A stretch of DNA of 64,000 bases. Origin: Avena insularis. Its lineage: Eukaryota; Streptophyta; Magnoliopsida; Poales; Poaceae. A program made the position numbers and the translations under genes. Positions 48,600 to 59,809 of this stretch are shown here, in pieces. The stretch spans positions 89,084,684 to 89,148,683 of the forward strand of contig CM042685.1 of assembly GCA_023614405.1 (NCBI GenBank), given 5' to 3'. The first letter of the stretch is position 1. Every line of letters begins with the position of its first letter. Below the pieces are notes generated by a model. It did no database searches and was not told where the DNA came from. It saw only the letters and a list, made by a program, of their open reading frames with translations.

Positions 48600-49967
48600 T
48601 GTTGGGCAACACGGAGATAAAACAAAAAAAATCCCTTTAACGTGGTGATCCCAAGATCCAGTTGAGGTAGAAGGCCACGAGGTTTACCACTTGACGCGCA
48701 GTTGTGGATTACTGATGAAGCACGTCAGTTGATGCAGTGCGGTCCTTTCCGATCCAATTGTCCTGGTGCTGATCGTACAGCACCTCTGCTGGTATCCACA
48801 CGTATAAGAAGGAGCGCCGGCGACGAACTGCTAGATTCGTTACGGCGGCAGGACTGCTATGGAGCTAGGGTTTCCAACACATGGAATGACCTAACCGAAC
48901 AACGGTTAACCTTTCTGGGTTACGGTGCTCCACTATATATAGGGAGTGAACGTGGGCTCTGCTCGTGCGGCCCTTTCACTAAAGCCCATATAATGTTAGT
49001 CCCTATGAGTCCAACTCACTGACTCAGTCCAAATCAGGCTCGGGTCCAACCCAACCAGATTTCCAGTTTAGATCCAATCCAAACTTGCTCCCGCTCTTAA
49101 GTGTGTGACCCCGCAGGCTCATGGCTACTTGGACACGATTAGAGTCTGTCTCTAAATCGATCAGTCGGTAGCGGCTCCTAGCAGAACGTGCGGACTCCCA
49201 AGTACCAAAGAGTCATGATGACTTTCCTTTCCAATTTGACTTGCGTTCGAGTCCCTTTTGCCTCACGATATACCTTGTCAGACAATAGGCGAATATATGT
49301 CATCCCTTAAATAGTCCGACTCTCTTCTCGATCCGAGATAAGTGATTCACCCGACTAACTCTTAGTCGATCGCCTCGGTTAACACTTAACCGAGTCATGC
49401 ATGGCCATGCTTTCCGAATCATATCATCCGAGAGGGCCCAGAGAATATCTCTCCAAGTGGAGGGGCACAATCCCATCTTGGTTATTCACATCACACAGCT
49501 TGATTCTCAGTCGAATTCGAACTCGCCTTTATAAGCGCCGCCACGGATCAGTGTTTGACAGAACCTAAGTCGGTGATCCTCAACTCGGACTATGCAATAA
49601 CCTCAGGTCTAAGGATTACATTGATTGAGATATACAAATGACAACTTGTTCATTGTACCTCAATATGGGTTAATCCGACTCGCTAAACTCTTTAGCCGAG
49701 TCTGTGTAAGTTGGAATAACATCTCCATGCCCATGACAAGTGGAACCGAGTCATCAAGCCAACTTTCACATTGGTCTAAGTTGTGTGTCCAGCACAACCT
49801 CAATGACCAAGGATATTTAGTACAAACAACATGAATGCATAGTTCCACAACCAAATCACATATTCAATGATACACATCAGATGTTTATACAAGGACTACT
49901 TAATATCTTTATGAATACAATGGGAAATATCATCATACATGATTGCCTCTAGGGCATATTCCCAACA
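48600..49967 (-). repeat. Copia 5' LTR
   Basis: 1,368 bp, same ends as 41933-43294, with scattered substitutions between the two copies. TATATATAG on the minus strand at about 48941-48934 is the likely promoter of the element. Confidence 0.92.
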
Positions 49968-52658
49968 AAGATCACCTGTCTTGTTTGTGTTCAAGAAAGA
50001 TGGAGGTAACCGTTTGTGTACAGATTATCAGAAGTTGAATGATGTCACTATCAAGAACAAGTACCCATTGCCCAAGATAGAAGATTTGTTTGATCATTTG
50101 ACCGGTGCCAAAGTGTTTTCTAAGATTGATCTTAGAATTGTCTATCATCAACTCAAAATTCGTGCAGAGGATATTCCCAAGACTGCCTTTACCACTAGAT
50201 ATGGATTATACGAGCATACTGTCATGTCTTTTGGATTAACCAGTGCCCCCGCTTATTTCATGAATCTAATGAATATGATTTTTATGGACTTCCTGGATAA
50301 GTTTGTCGTTGTTTTCATCGATGACATTCTGATTTATTCCAAATCAAAAGAAGAACATGAGCTACACCTAAGGACCATTCTTGGAACCCTTAGAGAGCAT
50401 CAGTTGTATGCCAAGTTTAGCAAATGTGAATTCTGGTTACAGGAGGTAGGATTCCTCGGCCACATTGTATCTGCCGGAGGAATTGCCGTTGACCCTACAA
50501 AGGTAAAAGATGTCGAAGATTGGCAAGCCCTAACCACTCAAACCCAAGTTCGTGCATTTCTCGGATTAGCGGGATACTACCGCAAGTTCGTAGAAGGATT
50601 CTCGAGTATCGCCAGACCCATGACCCAATTGTTGAAGAAGGACAAGAAGTTTTAATGGACGGACAAATGTGAAGCAAGTTTTCAAGAACTCAAGAGAATA
50701 TTGATTTCAGCCCCAATCTTAATCATGCCGGATATCACGAAGCCCTTTGACGTGTATTGTGATGCATCCAAGATCGGTATCGGATGTGTGCTAATGCAAG
50801 AAGGCAAAGTTATATCTTATCTATCCCGACAACTGAAACAACATGAGTAGAACTATCCAACCCATGACCTCGAGCTCGCAGTCGTAGTGCTAGACCTGAA
50901 GACATGGGGGCATTACCTGATGGGAAACTGTTGTGAGATCTATTCGGATCACAAGAGCCTGAAGTATATATTCACTCAGAAGGAACTGAATATGATATAG
51001 AGAAGATGGATTGAGTTAATCAAGGATTACGATCTGGACATTCACTATCACCTCGATAAAGCCAATGTGGTAGCAGATGCCCTTAGCAGATTGCCGTGCC
51101 GCTTGAACTCCATGATTTTGAAGGAGCAACCAAGTCTGCACAAAGAGATGGAAGATTTCCGAATGGAATTAGTGAGTGAAGGATTTTTGTCTAGCATAGA
51201 ACTTCAACCCACTTTGATCAGCCAAATCAAGGAGGCGCAGAATGGAAATGCTAGTATTGAAGGAATCAAGCATCGTATCGGTACAGGCAAGGTACCCGGA
51301 TTTACCGAAGACGAAGAAGGAATTCTGTGGTACAAAGGACTCCTTTGTGTACCAGCAGATTCTGAGTTGAAAGAAGTTATTCTGAAGGAAGCTCATGATA
51401 CTATTTATTCTATCCACCCCGGAGGAACGAAGATGTATCAAGATTTGAAAGAACAATTTTGGTGGCATAAGATGAAGAGAGAAATCAGAAGCTATATCGC
51501 CAAGTGTGATATATGTCAGCGAGTCAAGGCGGGACATCAAAGACCCGCTGGATTGTTGTAACCATTGCAGATTCCGGAATGGAAATGGGATTCCGTTGGA
51601 ATGAACTTTATCACCGGATTGCCTACTTCTAGTAGGGGAAATGACTCTATCTGGGTCATAGTGGACAGATTGTCCAAAGTCGCCCATTTCTTACCAGTCA
51701 AGACCACATATCAGAGTTCGAAGCTAGCGGAGTTATACATCGCTAGAATCGTCAGTTTGCACGGAGTCCCCAAGAACATTGTATCTAATCGAGGAACTCA
51801 GTTTACCTCGAGATTCTGGAAGAAAGTCCAAGAAGGTTTAGGAACCCTACTAGATTTCAGCACAGCTTATCACCCTCAGACCGATGGACAAACGGAGCGA
51901 GTAAATCAAACACTCGAAGACATGATGAGAGCATGTGTGTTAGAGTATGGATCTAAATGGGAAGACTGTCTGCCGTTTCAGAATTTTCATACAACAATAG
52001 TTATCAAGCTAGTTTGCAAATGGCCCCATTTGAGTTCATGTATGGAAGGAAGTGCCGCACCCCTTTGAACTGGTCGGAAGTGGGAGAGAGTCAGATTTTC
52101 GGACCCGACATCCTACGAGAAGCAGAAGAGAAGGTTCACAAGATTCGTGAGCACCTTAAGACCGCCCAGTCCAGACAGAAGAGTTACGCCGACAAGAGAC
52201 GTCGAGACCTTGCTTTTAACGTCGGAGATTTTGTGTACCTAAAAGTGTCGCCATTGAAGGGAATGCAGCGTTTCCAGCTGAAAGGAAAGTTAGCCCCCAG
52301 ATATATCGGCCCCTTCAAGATTCTGAATCGTCGACGAGAAGTGTCGTATCAATTGGAACTACCCGAAGAGATGCCAGCCGTGCACAATGTGTTCCATATC
52401 TCATTACTTCGCAAGTGCCTCGAAGTTCCGGAGAAGACTGAAGTGTTCAAGAACATTGATCATCGGACCATAGAGATCAACGATGACCTAACCTATCCCG
52501 AAGTACCCATCCGTATTTTGGAAGAAGCTTTCAGAATTACCAGAATCTGAAGCATCAAGTTTCTCAAGATTCAGTGGAGCAACCACACAGAAGAAGAAGC
52601 TACCTGGGAGCGCGAAGATCACATCAAGACGGAGTTTCTCGATCTCTTCAAATCCTAG
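49968..52658 (+). pseudogene. B pol, second part (RT-RNase H-INT-chromodomain)
   Basis: Continues the RT of B after the Copia insertion: [35 protein letters not shown] (about 50314). RNase H has [11 protein letters not shown] and [11 protein letters not shown]. The integrase zinc domain is HPGGTKMY...CDICQRV. In the integrase core the first two catalytic Asp are Asn: GMNFITGLP (about 51601) and VSNRGTQFTS (about 51785). The Glu in GQTERVNQ is kept. The chromodomain reads IQWSNHTEEEATWERED (about 52570-52620). Stops: 50653, 50848, 50998, 51559, 52548; frameshift near 51975. The natural end is TAG 52656. Confidence 0.9.
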
Positions 52659-52704
52659 GTAATCTTTTTCGTCCTTTTTCAAATCTCGGGACGATATTTT
52701 GTTT

Positions 52705-52716
52705 AAGGGGGGAAGG
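52705..52716 (+). other. polypurine tract of B
   Basis: AAGGGGGGAAGG two bases before the 3' LTR start TGTAAC at 52719. Confidence 0.85.
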
Positions 52717-53969
52717 TTTGTAACATCCCAAAACTATTAAACTTGGATCATCAAACTCTAATAATCAAAATTAGGATCAACAAAAACTTTCCCAACTAAA
52801 AATATGAAAGCATTCATATGTGTGTGTACTCAAAATTTGGATTCTTTTGAATTGCCATGGTTCTGTGTTTCTTTACTTGTAAAATGATTCTTAGGTGAAA
52901 TAAACATCATCTAAACAATCCCCAAACTTTTCCCAAAGACAAACAACTCAAAATAAACAAATGAAGTGAATGGTCACTTTGGCCAAATTAACTCCCATGC
53001 CTACTTTGGCTATCTCTAATTTTCAAAACTCAACAGAAACATGTATGGATGTTTGCACCCCTTGATAGTACTCATAATAAGGTACCAAGGCCCACTTTGT
53101 GATCATCCAAAAACATTCAAATGCTCAGTTTAAATGACAGTTTAAAATTGAATCTATCTCATAGGAGAAAATCCCACTATTTGAAAACCCACTCAAACTA
53201 GCTCAATTTTCAAAACCCAAGCATCCACGGATTCCCAGTACATGCCTAGCACACCCACCAAAAATCTTTTCAAAATTCAAAAATAAATTTCTTGCAGCCA
53301 TTTCATCAAACACTTGGAGACAGAAAATCAAATTGGCCAAACTTCACTGTTTTGAGCAGTAATTTGGCTAAGCATTGTTCACCATTGATCACACTTGTCT
53401 CCCCCAGTGCCAACTAGTGTCTTGACCACCCCTAGCCCCTACCCATTGCACCATGCCATTCCAACCCGAAGGAAACCTTGCCGGCCGACCATGGCTAGCT
53501 AGCCAGAGCAAGCACCAAGCCTAAACACCATGTCTAGGATGCACGCCACCGTCCACCCCCTGTCCAGCGCTTGAGCCCTGCCAGCCATTGGACCACACGC
53601 CCAAGCCATGACAACCTTCTCTAAGAGCATGCCGAGAGCACGCCAGAGTGCCACCCTCGACACACGCCCATAGACCGCGCGCCGCCCTCGCCGCGTGCAC
53701 GCGTGATCACCACCACCCTAGCAACCCCGCAGACACGCCCGTTCACCACCGCGCGGACCATGCGCGCGGTGCACCATAAAAACCTCCATCGGACCCGCCT
53801 AGAGCGTCGAAGCGTTCCGACCGATCAGCACCGCCCCACACCTCGCCACCATGCCATTGAGCTTCGCCAGGGAACATAGCACCGCCCCCTACCGTCGCCC
53901 ACGCCGATAGCTGCATGTGCCGTCTACCACGACGAGCTCAGCCCGCGCCCGTCGGTCCCCTCTTTCCAC

Positions 53970-53977
53970 TATAAATA
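53970..53977 (+). promoter_or_regulatory. TATA box, B 3' LTR
   Basis: TATAAATA in the same context as 36222 of the 5' LTR. Confidence 0.65.
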
Positions 53978-55218
53978 GGGGCTTCCCCCGCTCGATTTCT
54001 TTACACCAGTTCATTCCCCTCTCTCTCAGAAACATCCCACACCCTTCCACGGAGCAAGGCGAGCACCAGGTGGCCGGAATTTCACCGGAGTTCACCGCTG
54101 CAGAGGAGGAGAGGCACCATCGATTGGAGCCGCCCCAGGAGGAGCTGTCGGTGCCAGGAGAATCGCCGTCGTCGACTTCGTCGTTCGCCCCCATCGCCGA
54201 CACTCGCCTAAGCCCCGGTGAGCCTCACACGACCCCCACTGAGCCGCTAGGGTTCAAGCTCGCCGGTGACATGTTCATCGTCGACGATGACCCTCAGCCG
54301 TTGATCGCCCTTCTAATCCAACGAACCACATCGCCCTGTACCGCTTCACGTGTTATGAGCCACGGACGGGTGGAACCCCCCTGTCAGCTGAGCCCTGCGC
54401 TGCGGAGTGACACTGGGCCGGCCCATTAGCATCTCCCGCGCAGCCCAACCGTTTGAATTTAGATTTTTATATTTTAATTCAAACTCAGTTATAAACCTAG
54501 TTTCAAAAATCAACCCAGCTCGATTCAGCGAACCAAATTGCATGAAACCAATTTTGTTAGAAAGGTACTGAAATGCTTAATCCAAGCCCGTTGGATTCAA
54601 ATCATTTGGATCTGTAGATCACCCTTGGTAAAAATAACAATTCAAAAGCTTTTCTGCATTCAAACATTTTTCAAAATTCAACCATAATAGCTTTTGAGTT
54701 GATTCCAACTCTCAAAAATCACATTTGATCATACCTTTCAGAATATATAAAAACATTTGGGTTTACTTACATAAATAATGTTCAAGCAACAAAAGAATGC
54801 CACATAGACATTTCTAGTCACTTTATTTAATTATAATAAAAAAGTTAAACCTTATTAAATTGTGATACCACTTTAAATCACATTCCCATGTACTGAAATA
54901 TGTGGTGATGACATGTGTCAACATGATCCCATGTTTGAGTTGGAGAATATTAAATCTTAAGTAGTTTTTCAATGAGTAGAAATTACTTTTCTAAAAATAA
55001 AATAAATAAGACAAAGGCTTTAATCTTGTAATGTTAGTGATGATGCTAGATCATCTATAGTACCCTTTTGTGTGATGATTGAAAATAGTTAAGTATTGTT
55101 TGGTGATTGTGTACCTCGTACTTATTTATAGACGCTAGTACCGACCAAGGATACGAGGAGGAAGGAGGATACTACGAAGAAGAAGCCGAGGAGAACTTCA
55201 ACCACTGCTCTGCACAAG

Positions 55219-55389
55219 GCAAGCCAATACTTGCAAGATATTAACTTAGCAAGCTTATACTAATACCTATGCAAGCCAATACTTGCAAGATATTAACTTA
55301 GCAAGCTTATACTGATACCTATGCAAGCCAATACTTGCAAGATATTAACTTAGCAAGCTTATACTGATACATATGCAAGCAAATACTTG
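55219..55389 (+). repeat. 52-bp tandem repeat in B 3' LTR
   Basis: Units at 55219-55270, 55271-55322 and 55323-55374 plus a partial, same phase and count as in the 5' LTR. Confidence 0.9.
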
Positions 55390-56180
55390 CTTGTTACCAT
55401 GCCAACTATATTCCTTAAGCATATGTGATCATACCCACTTGATAACCCAATCCTAGTTTTACTTGCAAGCTTTATGCTTTATTTCTTTATCAAAGCTTTC
55501 TCTTAGAGTTTACTTAAGTAACTTGTAGATTCTAGGGAGATAATTGAAGGTTGCATAAAGGGCATTAAATTTGGCCTAAGCTAGATAATCTTGATGTCAT
55601 CCTAAGGCATGAGATTGAACTTAGTTAAACTCCACTTGTTTACCACCCCTCATTAGTACTTAACATCACCTGTAGATGCTAGTGCTAAGCATAAAACTTG
55701 ATCAACTTTAGATGGGAACACTTGGTGAAAATGGTTATGAAAACCTTGGAATAATGAGTCATTCTACTGAAATGTTTTGACATGTGTTTCCGAACACCAG
55801 ATGATTTTGACGATGAAAATGTTAAGGCATGAGCCTTAGCCCTTTTTAAAACTGATGGTTGTCTGGATGCTATACCATTCCAATTTTACCGTACAACCAC
55901 ATTACCCGAAAATTGGGTAGGGCTTGACTAGAAACTTATATACCTTAGTATGGGTTCCCTCACGGCCAAGGTCTGAGCTGAGGCTACCTTGTGAAGATTG
56001 TCCACCTGGCAGTACCCAAGATGACAGTTGGTCATGGTTGGGAGGCCAAACTCACAGGAGAGGTGCCTATACTAGGGCGTGGAATTGAAAGGTTAGGATT
56101 GATTATCCGCATACTAAGTATGGTGAATTCAGTATTTGTTCCTGACGGATGTATCGAATGTTGTGGTGAAAGTGTACAAT

Positions 56181-56229
56181 CTCTGCAGAGTGTCAAACTA
56201 TTCAAATAGCCACGTCCGCGGTTATGGAC
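56181..56229 (+). promoter_or_regulatory. triple-hairpin LTR element, B 3' LTR
   Basis: H1 CTC/GAG (56181-56190), H2 CTATT/AATAG with loop CA (56198-56209), H3 GTCC/GGAC (56214-56229). The only H2 change from the 5' LTR falls in the loop. Confidence 0.55.
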
Positions 56230-56845
56230 AGTTGGAGTGGCCATACTGTTCCCCTGTCAGATGTTTTCAAAATGACTTGTGAACTGGATTGAGAATTTGA
56301 CTTGACCACAACAGAGTTGTGACATGAAATATAAGTTCCCACTTAGGTGTTATAAAACTTCAACTAGCTTTATTTGCTTCTGAACTTAGTAGAGCTAAAT
56401 CTAGCTTTTTGCAAAACAACCCTAGATCTTAGTGTCCTACTATAAAAACCCCTTAACTATTAGTATTAGTTTGCGAGTACTTAAAGAGTACTCATGGCTT
56501 TGTCCCTGGCTATTCCCGTGGCCAGACTATGAAGAGGAGTATCCGGATGATGGACTGCAGGAAGGTTACGACAACTAGGATCATCTCCCATCGTCAGCAT
56601 TGCCTGTGACCCCGAAGATGGAGCTTCGCCTACGCTACCTTTATTATTATGTATTTCCGCTGCTTGAATTGTATTAAGAACTGGATTATGAGATCCTTAT
56701 TTGTGTAAGACCTTATGTATGGTTTATAATGGATGATGTACTGTGGTATCCAAATCTGTTATGTCTCGCAAAAATGGTAATCCTAGGATTGCGATGCATG
56801 GCATAACACGCATCTGGGATTAAAAATACGGGTGTTGACAGCGGT

Positions 56846-57128
56846 TTACTCGTCAAGTCAAAGGATGAGACCTACAAGGAATTCATGATCTTCGCCAAGC
56901 AATCTCAACGCACTCATGAAGTGGAGATCAAGACAATTAGAACCGACAACGGCATCAAGTTCAAGAACTACACCATGCAAGAGTTCGTTGAAGATGAGGG
57001 GATCAAGCATGAATTCTTGAGATGGCAAGAACAATGTTGAGTGAATTCAAGTTACCCCACAACTTTTGGGGAGAAGCCATTGCTACCGCGGTTCACTACA
57101 CAAACCGTCTCTTCCTCTGAGCTCCCCA
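56846..57128 (+). pseudogene. integrase fragment, tandem copy 1b
   Basis: Last ~340 bp of the module: SKDETYKEFMIFAKQSQRTH and IRTDNGIKFKNYTMQEF. A ~64-bp internal deletion fuses HEF to the ARTMLSEF segment and removes the catalytic Glu region. It ends TNRLF...ELP, where the next unit begins. It lies immediately right of element B. Confidence 0.8.
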
Positions 57129-58472
57129 CCAAAGAAGATAATCTTTGTAAAAGAAGGTGACAAGGTGGTTGACCATGTCAAGAAGAATGTTGTGAATGGG
57201 GGAGCCATAAGGGGCAACCCCCAATCATAAATATACAGGAAAATCTAATCCATCCTATGTGCTATGTAAGAGCACGCAAGGAGATGTATATGCCAAATAT
57301 GTTGGCCCTCGAAATGGTAATGCTTAAATACGGTACTCAATTTGGGTACCGAAGGATCTTGTTGTCAATGCTAGGGGACCCATTACTCAATTGGTTCCTA
57401 AATCAAAGAATTGATTTTGTAGGGGTATGCCTCTGGTGGATCAAAATGGGAGTTTGATAGTGGATGCACAAATCATATGACCGGAGGTAGAAGTGGGCTT
57501 GACCAGTTCATTCACGATGTCAACTCAACGTCAAGCATCACTTTTGGTGATAACTCAAAAGGAAAGGTACTTGGTTATGGCAAGTAGGTGGTATCCAAGG
57601 CATTGTCCCTAGAGACCGTCTTGCTTGTTGAAAAACTTGGATACAACTTACTTTCTATTAAACATCTTGCGGATGCCGGTTATGATTCCTATTTCTCAAA
57701 AACTTTTGTGAAAGTCTCTAGGAGAGATGATCTCAGTTTGGTCCTCGTTGGACATGTGGAAGACAATCTTTATGTGGTCAACCTCTCGAAAGAGAGCCAA
57801 TCCCTTCCTACATGTCTAATGGCCAAGGCTGACAAGGGATGGCTTTGGCATCGTCGCCTAAGCCATGTCAACATGAGAAATCTCAATCTACACCTAAAGG
57901 GTGAGCATTTTGTCGGACTAACCGGTGTCTCCTTTGAGAAAGATCGTGTGTGTAGTGCTTGCATTTTAGGAAAGTAAATTGGGAAGCATCATCCTTCCGT
58001 ATCCAAGGTGGCCACGTCAAGAACCATGGATCTTCTCCACTTGGATCTCTTTGATCCAGCAACTTATGATTCTCTTGGTGGAAAAAGTATGGTTTTGACA
58101 TTGTTGATTATTACTCAAGGTATACTTGGGTCTTTCTCCTCAAATCAAAGGATGAGACCTACAAGGAATTCATGATCTTCGCCAAGCAAGCTCAATGCAC
58201 TCATGAAGTGGAGATCAAGACAATTAGAACCGACAACGGCACCAAGTTCAAGAACTAAACCATGCAAGAGTTCGTTCAAGATGAGGGGATCAAGCATGAA
58301 TTCTCAGCTCCCTTTACCCCTCAAAAAATGGTGTTGTTGAAAGGAAGAACCGAACAATTTTGGAGATGGCAAGAACAATGTTGAGTGAATTCAAGTCACT
58401 CCACAACTTTTGGGGAGAAGCCATTGCTACCGCGGTTCACTACACAAATCGTCTCTTCCTCTAAGCTCCCCG
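57129..58472 (+). pseudogene. protease-integrase module, tandem copy 2
   Basis: Complete 1,344-bp unit. Protease DSGCTNHMTGG-type site near 57456 (FDSGCTNHMTG with Lys for Thr in places), pre-integrase domain (WHRRLSHVNMRNL, CSACILGK) in the open stretch 57588-57977, and integrase core (IRTDNGTKF; VVERKNR after a one-base loss in the preceding A-run). Stops at 57585 and 57975 and several frame changes make it non-functional. The left and right ends are the same junction: end of TNRLFL joined to PPKKIIF. Confidence 0.85.
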
Positions 58473-59410
58473 CCAAAGAAGATAATCTTTGTAAAAGAAG
58501 GTGACAAGGTGGTTGACCAAGTCAAGAAGAATGTTGTGAATGGGGGAGCTATAAGGGGAAACCCCAATCATAAATAGGCGGTAAAATCTAATCCATCCTA
58601 TGTGCTATGTAAGAGCACGCAAGGAGATGTATATGCCAAATATGTTGGCCCTCGAAATGGTAATGCTTAAATATGGTACTCAATTTGGGTACCAAAGTAT
58701 CTTGTTGCCAATGCTAGGGGACCCATTACTCAATGGGCTCCTAAATCAAAGAATTGATTTTGTAGGGGTATGCCTCTAGTGGATCAAAATGGGAGTTTGA
58801 TAGTGGATGCACCAATCATATGACTAGAGGTAGAAGTGGGCTTGACCAATTCATTCACGATGTCAACTCAACATCAAGCATCACTTTTGGTGATAACTGA
58901 AAAAGGAAAGGTACTTGGTTATGGCAAGTAGTTGGTCTCCAAGGCCTTGTCCCTAGAGACCGTCTTTATTGTTGAAAACCTTGGATACAACTTACTTTCT
59001 ATTAAACATCTTGCGAATGCTGGTTATGATTCCTATTTCTCGAAAACTTTTGTGGAAGTCTTTAGGAGAGATGATCTCAGTTTGGTCCTCGTTGGACATG
59101 TGGAAGACAATCTTTATGTGGTCGACCTCTCGGAAGAGAGCCAATCCCTTCCTACATGTCTAATGGCCAAGGCTGACAAGGGATGGCTTTGGCATCGTCG
59201 CCTAGGCCATGTTAACATGAGAAATCTCAATCTACTCCTAAAGGGTGAGCATTTTGTCGGACTAACCGGTGTCTCCTTTGAGAAAGATCGTGTGTGTAGT
59301 GCTTGCATTTCATGAAAGTAAATTGGGAAGCATCATCCTTTCATATCCAAGGTGGCCACGTCAAGAACCTTGGATCTTCTCCACTTGGCTCTCTTCGGGC
59401 CAGCAACTTA
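58473..59410 (+). pseudogene. protease-integrase module, tandem copy 3 (truncated)
   Basis: First 938 bp of the unit: protease (FDSGCTNHMT at about 58796), pre-integrase domain (WHRRLGHVNMRNLNLLLKGE, CSACIS) open at 58932-59315, then LLHLALFGPATY where it breaks off against the inverted A-like LTR. It shares several changes with copy 2 (VENLGYNLLSIKHLANAG versus VEKLGYNLLSIKHLADAG), suggesting the two are closer to each other than to copy 1. Confidence 0.85.
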
Positions 59411-59509
59411 CCCATCCTGGTGTTTCCCCCTCGATACCAAACAAAGAAGTTAAACCGAGGAACTCACACAGTTGGTAGTTTTATTCATTCCATTATAGTT
59501 ATAGCAATT

Positions 59510-59774
59510 ACTAGTCAGATATAGATAGCATGAGTCATCCTGATAACATAAGCAGTGGGCAATTTTAGTTAACCATTCCGTTGTAGTTGCAATACTTACT
59601 AGTCAGATACATATACCATGAGACATTCAAAAACACAATAGTTGTTGGCAATTTTATTTAGCCATTCCATTATAGTAAAGTTCATTACTAGTCATTATAA
59701 ATTCAAATTTATAGCACTACTTTAGTTATAGTTGTCTATGATCGAGATACTATGCTCCAAGTTGTCCATAACCG
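59510..59774 (-). repeat. ~88-bp degenerate tandem repeat in A-like LTR
   Basis: Units begin ACTAGTCA at 59510, 59598 and 59687 (88 and 89 bp apart). Each holds GCAATTTTA..TTA.CCATTCC or a near variant. Family A LTRs have a single related unit near 17890-17985 (CTAGTAAATAGTGCAAC... AACTGCCAAC in sense). The third unit is partial, and the repeat fades towards the hairpin element. Confidence 0.65.
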
Positions 59775-59809
59775 TGGACACAGCTTTCAGAAAGTTTTAC
59801 CCTGCAGGG
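59764..59809 (-). promoter_or_regulatory. triple-hairpin LTR element, A-like LTR
   Basis: Minus-strand order: H1 CCC/GGG around TGCA (59809-59800), H2 CTTTC/GAAAG (59794-59784), H3 GTCCA/TGGAC (59779-59764), where a changed base extends the H3 stem by one pair. Confidence 0.55.

Larger units (their letters stand above)
41933..49967 (-). mobile_element. complete but decayed Copia element
   Basis: LTRs at 41933-43294 and 48600-49967, primer site next to the 48600 LTR and polypurine tract next to 43294, all read on the minus strand. Flanks are GAGAT (41928-41932) and AAGAT (49968-49972), a 5-bp target duplication with one mismatch. Removing it rejoins the B frame at [19 protein letters not shown]. 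The sublineage was not determined. Confidence 0.92.
34965..56840 (+). mobile_element. chromovirus B, with nested Copia
   Basis: Complete element with TGTAACATCCC...TTGACA LTRs, a Met-tRNA primer site, orf0, gag-pol, a polypurine tract and a 3' LTR. It is flanked by GCGGT at 34960-34964 and 56841-56845, a perfect 5-bp target duplication. The host Copia sequence on the right starts about 300 bp earlier in the module than where the left side stops, so the target was probably already rearranged. An 8-kb minus-strand Copia (41933-49967) splits its RT gene. Confidence 0.9.
52719..56840 (+). repeat. 3' LTR of B
   Basis: 4,122 bp, the fuller copy of the LTR. TATAAATA is at 53970, the 52-bp tandem array at 55219, and a segment at about 55858-56120 is missing from the 5' LTR. 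The triple-hairpin element is at 56181. Substitutions relative to the 5' LTR are scattered throughout. The 170-residue frame at 53917-54429 is not supported as a gene. Confidence 0.92.
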
